Source: Tessaracoccus sp. (GTDB taxonomy: Bacteria; Actinomycetota; Actinomycetes; Propionibacteriales; Propionibacteriaceae). Taken from it: a stretch of DNA of 64,000 nucleotides. Within the stretch, counting starts at the first letter, position 1. Every line of letters begins with the position of its first letter. The DNA is taken from NCBI RefSeq assembly GCF_016714275.1, contig NZ_JADJNP010000002.1:186001-250000 (forward strand), in the 5' to 3' direction. Positions 18,717 to 27,272 of the stretch are shown here, piece by piece. A program made the position numbers and the translations under genes. The notes below the pieces were generated by a model that was not told the DNA's origin, made no database searches, and was given only the letters and a program-made list of their open reading frames with translations.

Positions 18717-19508
18717 TCAGTGCGCCTCGGCGATCGAGGTCGACACGTATTGGGCGGTCAGAACGGTGAAGATATAGGCCTGCAGGGCGCCGATGAAGAG
18801 CTCGAGCAGCAGGATGACGATGCTGAACAGAAGGGAGACACCGCCGGCGACGTTGTAGAAGGTGTTGTCCGCGTAGGTCAGCAGGAACCCGCCGCCGACC
18901 ACGAACACCAGCACCACGAGGTGACCGGCGAACAGGTTGGCGAAAAGACGGAGCGCCAGCGTCACGGGGCGCGTGATGAACGTGGCGAGGAACTCGAGCG
19001 GCATCACGAGCGGGAGCAGGTAACCCGGCACGCCTTCGGGGATCAGCGACTTCCTCAGGAAGCCGAAACCCCACTTCTTGAAGCCGGCCCCCACGTACAC
19101 GCACCAGGAGAGGAACGCGAGGCCGTAGGCGTAGCCGACGTTCGAGAACGTGGGGTACATGAAGAAGAAGAACTCGCCGAACCAGTTGTTCACGAGGATG
19201 AACGAGAACAGCGCGAGCAGGAACGGAAGGAACTTCCGGAAGTCATGGTGCAGGATGTCCCGGGCGATGCCGTTGCGCACGAACTCGTAGACGTACTCGG
19301 CGAGGAACTGGCCCTTCGACGGCTTCACCTTGAGGCGGCGCGCCGCGATCCACCAGAGGATGATGACGAGCAGCGCACCGATGACGGCCTGCAGGAACGG
19401 CTTGTTCACCCAGTCAGGGGCACCCTGCCACGCGGCCTCAAAGATGAAGTCATGCACGCCCGGCGGCTCGGGACCGCCGCCCTCCATCGGAAGTAGTGCC
19501 AAAGTCAC
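18717..19508 (-). CDS. atpB: ATP synthase F0 subunit a
   Basis: Stator a subunit forming the proton half-channels, 263 residues with five to six membrane helices. The essential arginine is in RPVTLALRLFANLFAGHLVVLV. The C-terminal helix LELFIGALQAYIFTVLTAQYVS is also typical. The GTG start overlaps the atpZ stop by 4 nt. It opens the structural-gene part of the operon. Confidence 0.96.
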   Translation of the reverse strand: MTLALLPMEGGGPEPPGVHDFIFEAAWQGAPDWVNKPFLQAVIGALLVIILWWIAARRLKVKPSKGQFLAEYVYEFVRNGIARDILHHDFRKFLPFLLALFSFILVNNWFGEFFFFMYPTFSNVGYAYGLAFLSWCVYVGAGFKKWGFGFLRKSLIPEGVPGYLLPLVMPLEFLATFITRPVTLALRLFANLFAGHLVVLVFVVGGGFLLTYADNTFYNVAGGVSLLFSIVILLLELFIGALQAYIFTVLTAQYVSTSIAEAH

Positions 19509-19735
19509 GTACCGCTCCCGTATCGTTTGATGATCAAGTAGATGCTGCTAACCAGACCCAAGATGAGGCCCAGCGGCAGCAACCACGAGGTTTTCAGGAA
19601 ATGGTCACCAACCCAACCCAGTCCCCCGTAGAAAATGATTCCCGCGAGGATGTAGCTCAGTACGACCATGCCGTCCTCGTTCCCCGAGGGGCCAGAACGT
19701 TCTGGACCCTTGGGTGGCGAATCGGTGGTGCCCAT
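19505..19735 (-). CDS. AtpZ-like small membrane protein
   Basis: A 76-residue protein with a polar leader (MGTTDSPPKGPERSGPSGNEDG) and two membrane helices separated by GDHFLKTSW (YILAGIIFYGGLGWVGDHFLKTSWLLPLGLILGLVSSIYLIIKRY). This matches the AtpZ/AtpI-type accessory subunits encoded ahead of atpB, implicated in c-ring assembly or Mg2+ uptake. It is translationally coupled to atpB. Confidence 0.85.
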   Translation of the reverse strand: MGTTDSPPKGPERSGPSGNEDGMVVLSYILAGIIFYGGLGWVGDHFLKTSWLLPLGLILGLVSSIYLIIKRYGSGT

Positions 19736-19776
19736 GTCGGTAGGAGCCTAGCGTAAGAACGCCGCGGTAATCCACA

Positions 19777-20238
19777 TCAATCGTCATCCTGAACAGCGGG
19801 CGGCTCGTACTCGTTGTCGTAGACGGGCACCCTCTGCCGGGCCGCGACGAGCACGACGCCGCTCACCCAGGCGAACACCGTTCCTGCGACGCTCGCCACA
19901 AGCCAGGGCGGTGAGACAAGGGGCGCGACCTGCGGAAGGCCCAGCAGCAGCCACAGTCCTGCGGCGATTCCGACGACCCGGACCACGTAGCTGACGAGCA
20001 CAAGGATGAGGCCCTGGGACGACGCCATCTCGGAGGCGACGACCTCCAGCGCCTGCCCGATCCCGTAGAAGACCACGACGGCGGCGAAGCCCAGCGCGGC
20101 GGTCAGCGCCGCTCCCGGCCCGCCCATCGCCAACGCAAGGCCGATCACCGTGAACCCGACGACGTGACCCATCACCACCCCGCCCATCATCATCTGGCGC
20201 GCCCTGACCGTCGCCGCCGTCACCTTCCGCTCAGCCAC
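19777..20238 (-). CDS. ATP synthase protein I-like membrane protein
   Basis: 153 residues with four predicted helices and a charged C-terminal tail (VPVYDNEYEPPAVQDDD). Position (between wecA and the AtpZ-like gene) and topology match actinobacterial AtpI homologues. Sequence conservation in this family is weak, so the call rests mainly on context. The GTG at 20238 lies behind a GGAGGAC Shine-Dalgarno sequence within the end of wecA, overlapping it by 8 nt. Confidence 0.7.
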   Translation of the reverse strand: MAERKVTAATVRARQMMMGGVVMGHVVGFTVIGLALAMGGPGAALTAALGFAAVVVFYGIGQALEVVASEMASSQGLILVLVSYVVRVVGIAAGLWLLLGLPQVAPLVSPPWLVASVAGTVFAWVSGVVLVAARQRVPVYDNEYEPPAVQDDD

Positions 20239-21337
20239 GGCCGTCCTCCTGTGTGGTGATGAAGGGGCGGCGAGTGAGGAAAACGAGCAGGACGAGCGCC
20301 ACGACAACCAATGCCACGACCATCAGCTGACGCGTCAGTGCGATGGCGACGACCCCGAAGGACGCGGCGGCGGTCCACGCATACATCAGGAGCACCGCGC
20401 CCCGGTGCGAGTGCCCGCGTTCCAGGAGCCGGTGATGCAGGTGCTGCTTATCGGCCGAGAAGGGGTGCTGCCCGCGCGAGGCCCGACGCACCCAGGCCAT
20501 CACGAGGTCGAGCAGCGGCAGGGCGAGCACGGCGATCGGCAGGAGGATCGGCAGCAGCGCCGGGAGGACGTCGCTGCCCGACGAAACGGCCCCGGGATCG
20601 AGCTGGCCGGTGTAGGAGATCGCGCTCATCGCGACGAGCAGGCCGAGCAGCATGGCGCCGGTATCCCCCATGAACATCTTGGCGGGATGCCAGGTGTGCA
20701 GAAGGAACCCGAGCGCGATCCCGCACGTCGCGACGGTCACGAGGCTCGCGGTCGTCGACCGCACCAGCTCCTGCTCGTAGGCGAGGACGTAGGTGTAGGC
20801 GAAGAAGGCGCCGGACCCGATCGCGACCACGCCCGCGGCCAGGCCGTCGAGTCCGTCCACCATGTTGACCGCATTGACGCAGAGCGCGATCACGACGACG
20901 GTGATCATGATGCTGCTCGCCGGGTCGAGTCCCACGATCCGGTCGGGCAGCGGTATCCAGTACAGCCGCACGCCGCCTGCCACGGCGACGCCGGCGGCGG
21001 TGATCTGCCCGGCGAACTTCACGAGCGGCGGCAGGTCGTACTTGTCGTCGAGCACCCCGACGACGCAGATCACGAGGCCTGCCCACAGCACCGCATACGC
21101 GTCGTGCGCGACGACGGCGTAGCGGCCGAGGAACGGCATCTGGAGCGCGAGCAGGAACGCGACGGCGAGGCCGCCGAGCATCGCAACCCCGCCGAGGTAG
21201 GGGATGGGAAAGGTGTGGACGTCCCGGCTGCGCACCGGCGCGAGCATCCCCGTGCGTACGGCGATGCGGCGGCAGAGTCCTGCCAGCAGATAGGTCACGC
21301 CCGCCGCCACCAGCAACACGAGCAGATACTCGCGCAT
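20231..21337 (-). CDS. MraY/WecA-family undecaprenyl-phosphate sugar-1-phosphate transferase
   Basis: 368-residue polytopic membrane enzyme that loads a GlcNAc-1-phosphate-like sugar on a polyprenyl phosphate, starting cell-wall polymer or arabinogalactan-linker synthesis. Family motifs are all present: IPYLGGVAM, GVLDDKYDLPPLVKF, NAVNMVDGLDGLAAG, MFMGDTGAMLLG and the cytoplasmic HLHHRLLERGHSHR. The standard actinobacterial position between tsaC and atpI supports the WecA/Rfe assignment. The start overlaps the tsaC stop by one base (TAATG). Confidence 0.92.
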   Translation of the reverse strand: MREYLLVLLVAAGVTYLLAGLCRRIAVRTGMLAPVRSRDVHTFPIPYLGGVAMLGGLAVAFLLALQMPFLGRYAVVAHDAYAVLWAGLVICVVGVLDDKYDLPPLVKFAGQITAAGVAVAGGVRLYWIPLPDRIVGLDPASSIMITVVVIALCVNAVNMVDGLDGLAAGVVAIGSGAFFAYTYVLAYEQELVRSTTASLVTVATCGIALGFLLHTWHPAKMFMGDTGAMLLGLLVAMSAISYTGQLDPGAVSSGSDVLPALLPILLPIAVLALPLLDLVMAWVRRASRGQHPFSADKQHLHHRLLERGHSHRGAVLLMYAWTAAASFGVVAIALTRQLMVVALVVVALVLLVFLTRRPFITTQEDGRG

Positions 21338-22098
21338 TAGGGCGTTGGCTGCTCGTCGGTCGGGGCGATCAGCTCGGTCGGCTCCTCCGTATCCTCGGCC
21401 TTCCCGGGTTCAGGTTCGGTCTCGGGTTCCGGCTCCGGTGCGGGCTCGGCCTTCGCGGTAACCGTCGGCGCGTGCTCCCGGAGCTGCCCGAGAGAGAGGG
21501 CGCCGTCGCGCAGGACGACGCCGTCGGGGGTGCTCGCGAAGTCGACGATCGTCGAGGCGACGCCACCCCGCGCCGTCCCGCCGTCAAGGTAGACGGCGAC
21601 ACGGTCGCCCAGCTGGGCGAGGGCCTCCTCGGCGGTGGTCGCGGGAGGCCGCCCGGAGACGTTGGCGGAGCTCACGGCGAGCGGGCCGGTGCGCCGCAGC
21701 AGGGCACGGGCGTCGTCGTGATCGGGCACGCGGACCGCGACGGTGCCGCGGGTCTCCCCCAACTCCATCCCGGACTTGGGCTGCGCCTTGAGGATCAGCG
21801 TGAGGGCACCGGGCCAGAATGCGTGCGCCAAAGCCTTGGCGGCGTCCGGAACGTCGTCTCCGACGGCGCGCAGCATCGAGGGCTCGGCGATCAGCACCGG
21901 TGGCGGCATGTCGCGGCCGCGCTCCTTCGCGTCCAGCAGGCGCTGTACGGCGGCCTTGTCGAAGGCGTTGGCGCCGATTCCGTAGACGGTGTCGGTGGGA
22001 AGCACGACGCACTCGCCGTTCGCGACGGCGGCCGCAGCCTCCACGAGGCCGGCCTCTGCATCGGTGTCCAGCGCGAAGACGCGGGGGGTTTCAGTCAC
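21337..22098 (-). CDS. L-threonylcarbamoyladenylate synthase (Sua5/YciO/TsaC family)
   Basis: Makes threonylcarbamoyl-AMP from Thr, bicarbonate and ATP for the t6A37 modification of ANN-decoding tRNAs. The core (residues 1-205) has CVVLPTDTVYGIGANAFD, the AVQRLLDAKERGRDMPPPVLI segment, the FWPGALTLIL motif and GPLAVSSANVSGRPPATT. The last 45 residues are an acidic, Pro/Glu-rich tail (EPAPEPEPETEPEPG...) not found in most homologues and probably disordered. The GTG start lies 9 nt downstream of prmC. Confidence 0.92.
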   Translation of the reverse strand: MTETPRVFALDTDAEAGLVEAAAAVANGECVVLPTDTVYGIGANAFDKAAVQRLLDAKERGRDMPPPVLIAEPSMLRAVGDDVPDAAKALAHAFWPGALTLILKAQPKSGMELGETRGTVAVRVPDHDDARALLRRTGPLAVSSANVSGRPPATTAEEALAQLGDRVAVYLDGGTARGGVASTIVDFASTPDGVVLRDGALSLGQLREHAPTVTAKAEPAPEPEPETEPEPGKAEDTEEPTELIAPTDEQPTP

Positions 22099-22107
22099 GT
22101 GGCGATC

Positions 22108-22950
22108 CTAATCGTCTGTTCCTATCCGGGCGGTCACGAAGCGCGGGCGGCCCGTCAGGTCGGGATGTCCGACGACGTCGGCGAAGCCCGCGGCGGCGAG
22201 CAGGCCGATCACCTGGGCCTGGTGCGAGTCGTCGTGTTCGGTGGCGAGCAGGCCGCCGGGCCGCAGCAGCCGCCGCGCGACGTCGGCGACGACGCGGATG
22301 GCGTCCAGGCCGTCGGCGCCAGAGAAGAGTGCCATGCCCGGCTCGTGGTCGACGACGTCGCTCGGCAGGAACGGAAGGTGCCCCGTCGGGACATACGGGG
22401 GGTTGACGACCACGAGATCGACGGTGCCGTCGAGGTCGGTGAAGGCGTCGGCCATGTCGCCGCGCTCGACCCGCACGGCGCGCCCGGCGAGGTTGCGTTC
22501 GAGATAGGCGTGGGCCTCCGGGGACAGCTCGACGGCGTGCAAGTCGACGCCGCCCAGCTCGGTCGACAGCGACGCGGTGATGGCGCCGGACCCGGCACAC
22601 AGCTCGACGACGCGGCGCCTCCCCGCGGGACGCCCGGCAAGCGCCCTCAGCGCCCAGCCGACCATCTCCTCGGTCTCCGGCCGCGGGATGAAGACACCGG
22701 GCCCGACGGCAAGTTCCTCATGGCGGAAGTAGGCGACCCCGGTGAGATGCTGCAGCGGCTCCCCCGCCGCCCGCCGTGCCACAACCAGGTCGATCTCGGC
22801 GCGCTGCTCGGGTGTCGGCTGAGGCGCGGCGATCAGGCGCGACACGTCGACCCCCAGGACGTGCGCGACGAGCTGCCGCGCCTCCGGCCCGGGACTCGGC
22901 GAGCCGGACGACGCGAGACGCAGCGCCACCTCGTGGGCGGCCTCGCTCAC
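22108..22950 (-). CDS. prmC: Peptide chain release factor N5-glutamine methyltransferase
   Basis: PrmC methylates the GGQ glutamine of release factors using S-adenosylmethionine. The 280-residue protein shows the N-terminal helical substrate domain, VVELCAGSGAITASL (SAM-binding motif I, with Cys in place of the usual Gly) and the catalytic VVVNPPYVP. The GTG at 22950 overlaps the prfA stop (GTGA), so enzyme and substrate are co-translated. The long open frame upstream of this start overlaps prfA and is not coding. Confidence 0.94.
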   Translation of the reverse strand: MSEAAHEVALRLASSGSPSPGPEARQLVAHVLGVDVSRLIAAPQPTPEQRAEIDLVVARRAAGEPLQHLTGVAYFRHEELAVGPGVFIPRPETEEMVGWALRALAGRPAGRRRVVELCAGSGAITASLSTELGGVDLHAVELSPEAHAYLERNLAGRAVRVERGDMADAFTDLDGTVDLVVVNPPYVPTGHLPFLPSDVVDHEPGMALFSGADGLDAIRVVADVARRLLRPGGLLATEHDDSHQAQVIGLLAAAGFADVVGHPDLTGRPRFVTARIGTDD

Positions 22951-24014
22951 GATCTGACGCCGGCCAGCCGCTCGGCCAGGTCCTGCTCGGCCAACGCGTC
23001 GAGGACGGCGGTCAGCGAGCCGTCGAGCACAGCGTCGAGGTTGTGAGCCTTGAAGCCGATCCGGTGATCCGTGATCCGGTTCTCCGGGAAGTTGTAAGTG
23101 CGGATGCGCTCTGAGCGGTCGACGGTGCGGACCTGCGACTTGCGGGCGTCCGACGCCGCCGCGGCGGCCTTCTCCTCCGCGACCTGGGTCAGGCGGGCGC
23201 GGAGCATGCGCATCGCCGACTCCTTGTTCTGCAGCTGCGAGCGCTCGTTCTGGCAGCTGACAACCACCCCGGTCGGCAGGTGAGTGATGCGCACGGCCGA
23301 GTCGGTGGTATTGACGCCCTGACCGCCCGGACCCGAGGCGCGGAACACGTCGATGCGGAGGTCGTCGTCGTTGATCTCGACCTCGTCTGCTTCGACGTCG
23401 GGCATGACGAGCACGCCCGCCGCCGACGTGTGGATGCGGCCCTGGGACTCGGTGACGGGGACGCGCTGCACACGGTGCACACCGCCCTCGAACTTGAGCC
23501 GCCCGTACGGGCCGAACTCTTGGCCGCCCGTTGCCTTTACGGCGACCGTCACCGACTTGTAGCCGCCGAGGTCGGTCGACTGCTCGTCCAGCACCTCGAC
23601 CTTCCATCCCACCTGCTCCGCGTACCGGGTGTACATCTTCAAAAGGTCCCCCGCAAAAAGGGCCGACTCGTCGCCGCCTTCGCCGGACTTGATCTCGACC
23701 AGCGCGTCCGCGTCGTCGTTGGGGTCACGTGGCGCGAGCAGCCGCGTCAGCCGCTCTGTCGCCGTCGCGAGGCGCGCATCGATCTCGGCGACCTCCTCCG
23801 CGAACGATGCGTCGTCGGCGGCGAGCTCGACGGCGGCCTCCCGGTCGTCGGTCAGCCTGCGGTACTCCTCGATCCCCTCGACGATCGGCCGCAGCGCCGC
23901 GTACCGGCGCCCCACCTTGCGCGAGCGCGCCAGATCGGCATGCAGCGCGGGATCGGCCAGCTGCGTCTCGAGGTCATGGAACTCGTCGATCAGCGGTTGA
24001 GCGTTGTCGAACAT
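22947..24014 (-). CDS. prfA: Peptide chain release factor 1
   Basis: RF1 reads UAA and UAG and triggers peptide release. The 355-residue protein contains the codon-recognition PxT motif in HRVQRVPVTESQGRIHTSA, the catalytic GGQ in ASGPGGQGVNTTDSAVRITHLPTG and the C-terminal RTYNFPENRITDHRIGF. The ATG at 24014 (MFDNAQPLIDEFHDLETQL) gives the standard N-terminus. It forms an operon with prmC, downstream of rpmE. Confidence 0.96.
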   Translation of the reverse strand: MFDNAQPLIDEFHDLETQLADPALHADLARSRKVGRRYAALRPIVEGIEEYRRLTDDREAAVELAADDASFAEEVAEIDARLATATERLTRLLAPRDPNDDADALVEIKSGEGGDESALFAGDLLKMYTRYAEQVGWKVEVLDEQSTDLGGYKSVTVAVKATGGQEFGPYGRLKFEGGVHRVQRVPVTESQGRIHTSAAGVLVMPDVEADEVEINDDDLRIDVFRASGPGGQGVNTTDSAVRITHLPTGVVVSCQNERSQLQNKESAMRMLRARLTQVAEEKAAAAASDARKSQVRTVDRSERIRTYNFPENRITDHRIGFKAHNLDAVLDGSLTAVLDALAEQDLAERLAGVRS

Positions 24015-24123
24015 CGGGCTCGTCTCTGGTTGCTTCTCGTGGGGGCGTCTATTGGTTTCGACACGACGTACAGAATGACGAACGCCCGGCCGGGTGGACC
24101 CAGCCAGGCGTTCGTGGAAGTAG

Positions 24124-24333
24124 CTACTTCTTCTTGGCGTACCGACGCTCGAACCGTGCGACGCGGCCGCCGGTGTCGAGGATCTTCTGCTTGCCCGTGT
24201 AGAACGGGTGGCACTCGGCGCACACATCGGCGCTCATCGTGCCCTTCTTCAGCGTGCTGCGGGTGGTGAACGTGTTGCCGCAGGTGCAGTGCACCTCGGT
24301 CTCCACGTAGTCAGGGTGAATGCCCTGCTTCAT
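24124..24333 (-). CDS. rpmE: 50S ribosomal protein bL31 (zinc-binding type)
   Basis: 69 residues. The four cysteine/histidine ligands of the zinc form are present (HCTCGNTFTTRST ... DVCAECHPFYTGKQK), so this is the C+ paralogue used when zinc is sufficient. Typical start MKQGIHPDYVE. The ATG at 24333 is preceded by AAAGGAG. It sits between rho and prfA as in most actinobacteria. Confidence 0.96.
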   Translation of the reverse strand: MKQGIHPDYVETEVHCTCGNTFTTRSTLKKGTMSADVCAECHPFYTGKQKILDTGGRVARFERRYAKKK

Positions 24334-24437
24334 GATGGATCTCCTTTTGTCAGGTTGCCCGGGTCGCTCGCAAGCGTGAACCGGCGCAAGAGGACATTTT
24401 GCCGCTGTTCGCGCGCAAAACCAAGTTCGGTCCGAGT

Positions 24438-26219
24438 TCACCCCTCCTGGGCGGGCGTCGTCTTGAGCACGCTCAGCAGGAAGTCGTGATTGTTGGCCGT
24501 CTTCGCCATGCGCGACTTGAGTGTCTCGAGCGCCGCCTGGTCGTCGAGACCGCTCAGGGCGCGCCGCAGCTTCCAGATGATGTTCAGCTCGTCACGGCCC
24601 AGCAGCAGGTCCTCGCGGCGCGTGCTGGAGGCGTCGACATCGATGGCCGGGAAGATGCGCTTGTCCGCCAGCTCGCGGCGCAGGCGCAGCTCCATGTTGC
24701 CCGTTCCCTTGAACTCCTCGAAGATGACCTCGTCCATCCGGGAGCCGGTCTCGATGAGCGCCGTCGCGAGGATGGTCAGTGAGCCGCCGTTCTCGATGTT
24801 GCGGGCCGCGCCGAAGAACTTCTTCGGCGGGTACAGCGCCGCGGAGTCCACGCCGCCCGACAGGATGCGGCCCGATGCGGGCGCGGCCAGGTTGTAGGCG
24901 CGGCCGAGGCGGGTGATGCCGTCGAGCAGCACGACGACGTCATGGCCCAGCTCCACGAGGCGCTTGGCGCGCTCGATGGCCAGCTCTGAGATGGTGGTGT
25001 GGTCCTCCGCGGGGCGGTCGAACGTCGACGCGATGACCTCTCCGGAGACGGTGCGCTGGAAGTCCGTGACCTCCTCGGGGCGCTCGTCGACAAGCACGAC
25101 CATGAGGTGGACCTCGGGATGGTTGGCGGCGATCGCGTTCGAGATCGCCTGCATCACCATGGTCTTGCCTGCCTTGGGCGGCGACACGATAAGGCCACGC
25201 TGGCCCTTGCCGATGGGCGCAACGAGGTCGATGATGCGGCCGGTGATCTGGTTCTGCACCGTCTCGATGCGCAGCCGCTCCTGCGGGTACAGCGGGGTCA
25301 GCTTCGCGAACTCCGGGCGGCCCTTCGCCTTCTCCGGGTCGTCGCCGTTCACCGAGTCCAGGCGGACGAGCGGGTTGAACTTCTCCTTGCGCTCACCCTC
25401 CCGCGGCGTGCGGATAGCGCCGGTGATGACGTCGCCGCGGCGCAGCCCGTAGCGGCGCACGGTCGACATCGCGACGTAGGCGTCCGCGGGACCCGGCAGG
25501 TAGCCGGTGGTCCGGACGAAGGCGTAGTTGTCGAGGATGTCGACGATGCCGGAGATCGATGCCAGGACGTCGTCCTCGGCGACGGTCGGCTCGGCCTCCA
25601 TGCGCTCGAGCCCCTGTCCGCCCCGGCCGGTGCGGCGGTTGGTGCTGCTCCTGTCGCGGTTGCGGCGACGCCGCCCGCGGCGCCCATCGGCATCGTCATA
25701 GCCCACGGGCTCCGGCTGCGTGACGGGCTTAGTGGGAGGCACCACGCCCTGGGCGCCCATCGCGGCGTCGAGCAGGTCGCCGACCTCACTGATGACCTCC
25801 TGCTGGCCGCCGTTGCGGTCGCGGTCACGGCTCCGGCGGCGGCGGCTGCGCGACGGCGCGGCCTCGCCCTGGTTGTCCTGCGGCGCGCGCTCCGCCGCCT
25901 GCTGCGCGGCGGGAGCCTCGGCCTTGGCCTGCTCGGTCTTTGCCTGCTCGGCCTTTGCCGGGCGCTCCTCCTTGACGAGCCGCTCCTGCGTGGCCTCACC
26001 TGCCGGGCGCTCGGCCCTGCGCCGCGGGCGCTCCGCCGCGGGGGCGGCGGCCGCGGCGGGGGCCGAGCCCTGGCCGCCCTTTGCCTGAATGGCGGTGACG
26101 AGGTCGCCCTTGCGCATCGCGGAGGTTCCCTTGATACCAAGGGAACCGGCAAGGGACTTCAACTCGACCAGCTTCATGCTGCCGAGATTCACGGATTCGC
26201 TCAACGAATATCCTTCCAT
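24438..26219 (-). CDS. rho: Transcription termination factor Rho
   Basis: Hexameric RNA helicase that ends transcription, 593 residues. It opens with a Rho_N domain (MKLVELKSLAGSLGIKGTSAMRKGDLVTAI). About 150 residues of low-complexity Ala/Glu/Arg-rich sequence follow (for example RSRRRRSRDRDRNGG), then the RNA-binding cold-shock-like domain (GIVDILDNYAFVRTTGYLPGPADAYV). The ATPase core has Walker A SPPKAGKTMVMQ, Walker B VVVLLDGITRLGRAYN and the Q/R-loop regions. The insertion is typical of high-GC actinobacterial Rho and adds RNA affinity. Confidence 0.96.
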   Translation of the reverse strand: MEGYSLSESVNLGSMKLVELKSLAGSLGIKGTSAMRKGDLVTAIQAKGGQGSAPAAAAAPAAERPRRRAERPAGEATQERLVKEERPAKAEQAKTEQAKAEAPAAQQAAERAPQDNQGEAAPSRSRRRRSRDRDRNGGQQEVISEVGDLLDAAMGAQGVVPPTKPVTQPEPVGYDDADGRRGRRRRNRDRSSTNRRTGRGGQGLERMEAEPTVAEDDVLASISGIVDILDNYAFVRTTGYLPGPADAYVAMSTVRRYGLRRGDVITGAIRTPREGERKEKFNPLVRLDSVNGDDPEKAKGRPEFAKLTPLYPQERLRIETVQNQITGRIIDLVAPIGKGQRGLIVSPPKAGKTMVMQAISNAIAANHPEVHLMVVLVDERPEEVTDFQRTVSGEVIASTFDRPAEDHTTISELAIERAKRLVELGHDVVVLLDGITRLGRAYNLAAPASGRILSGGVDSAALYPPKKFFGAARNIENGGSLTILATALIETGSRMDEVIFEEFKGTGNMELRLRRELADKRIFPAIDVDASSTRREDLLLGRDELNIIWKLRRALSGLDDQAALETLKSRMAKTANNHDFLLSVLKTTPAQEG

Positions 26220-26377
26220 GGTGCCGACCGGCGCGGGTCAGGTATGCAGCGCAGACCGTCGGCGGGTGAAGATGAGGTGATTTCCGAACTGCGTCCGCCC
26301 TCCGGGGCAACGGCCTCCAGCGGCGCGTCGGTCAAAACCGATGCAATCCTAGCAAGGCGGCCCGCCTTGGCAAACAA

Positions 26378-27271
26378 TCACGCCAGCTCGGTCAGGACGA
26401 CGCCGTCCGCGGGCCTCAGCCGACGGACCTCGAAACCCTCCGCGGGGACCTCCCACGCGGCGGCGAGCTGCACCGTCGGTCCGACGGCGATCACCGTTGG
26501 GCCGGCGCCGGAGATCGTGGCCGGCACGCCCGCGGCGCGCAGCCGCTGCATCAGGTCGTAGGACTCCGGCATCATCGGCGCCCGGTACTGCTGATGCAGA
26601 CGGTCGGCGGTGGCGTCGAAGAGCAGGTCGGGGCGCAGCGTCAGGGCCAGCGGCAGCACCGCTGCCGTGATGGCCTGCGCGACGGCGTCCTCGCGGGAGA
26701 CGCGGTCCGGGAGGAGCGCACGGGCCTCGTCCGTGGAGCACTCGATGTCGGGCACGAACGAGACGGCCTCGAAGTCGTCGGGCAGCGGCAGCTGGACCAG
26801 GGACACGCGCCCCTCGCGCGACCAGGCGAGGATCGCGCCTCCCCACGCCGCTGCGCCCGCGTTGTCCGGGTGCCCCTCGACGTCGGTGGCCAACCGCGTG
26901 ACGACCGCCGGGTCGAGCGGCTCCCCCGGCTTGGCGATCCCCCACGCGAGGGCGAGGCCCGCGACGATGGCGGCCGCCGAGGAGCCGAGGCCGCGTGAGT
27001 GCGGGATGGTGTTGTGGCTCGTCAGACGCATTCCGGGGACGGTGACCCCGAATGCAGCGAGGCCGCGGTGGATCGAGGCGACGACGAGGTGTCGCTCGTC
27101 GCGAGGCACCTGGCCTGCGCCCTCGCCCGTCACCTCGATCTCGAGGCCGGCGCCGTCGAGGACTTCCAGCGTCAGCTCGTCGTACCAGTCGAATGCCATC
27201 CCGACGCAGTCGAAGCCCGAGCCGAGGTTGGCGGTGGTTGCCGGGACGCGAACCGCGAGCCGACGCCCCAT
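26378..27271 (-). CDS. thrB: Homoserine kinase
   Basis: GHMP-family kinase phosphorylating homoserine in threonine synthesis, 297 residues. Visible are VPATTANLGSGFDCVGMAFDWYDE, the ATP-binding loop PHSRGLGSSAAAIVAGL and the C-terminal ISGAGPTVIAV. The start is 1 nt after the hom stop, so it is coupled. The threonine synthase gene is not in the window. Confidence 0.94.
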   Translation of the reverse strand: MGRRLAVRVPATTANLGSGFDCVGMAFDWYDELTLEVLDGAGLEIEVTGEGAGQVPRDERHLVVASIHRGLAAFGVTVPGMRLTSHNTIPHSRGLGSSAAAIVAGLALAWGIAKPGEPLDPAVVTRLATDVEGHPDNAGAAAWGGAILAWSREGRVSLVQLPLPDDFEAVSFVPDIECSTDEARALLPDRVSREDAVAQAITAAVLPLALTLRPDLLFDATADRLHQQYRAPMMPESYDLMQRLRAAGVPATISGAGPTVIAVGPTVQLAAAWEVPAEGFEVRRLRPADGVVLTELA

Positions 27272-27272
27272 C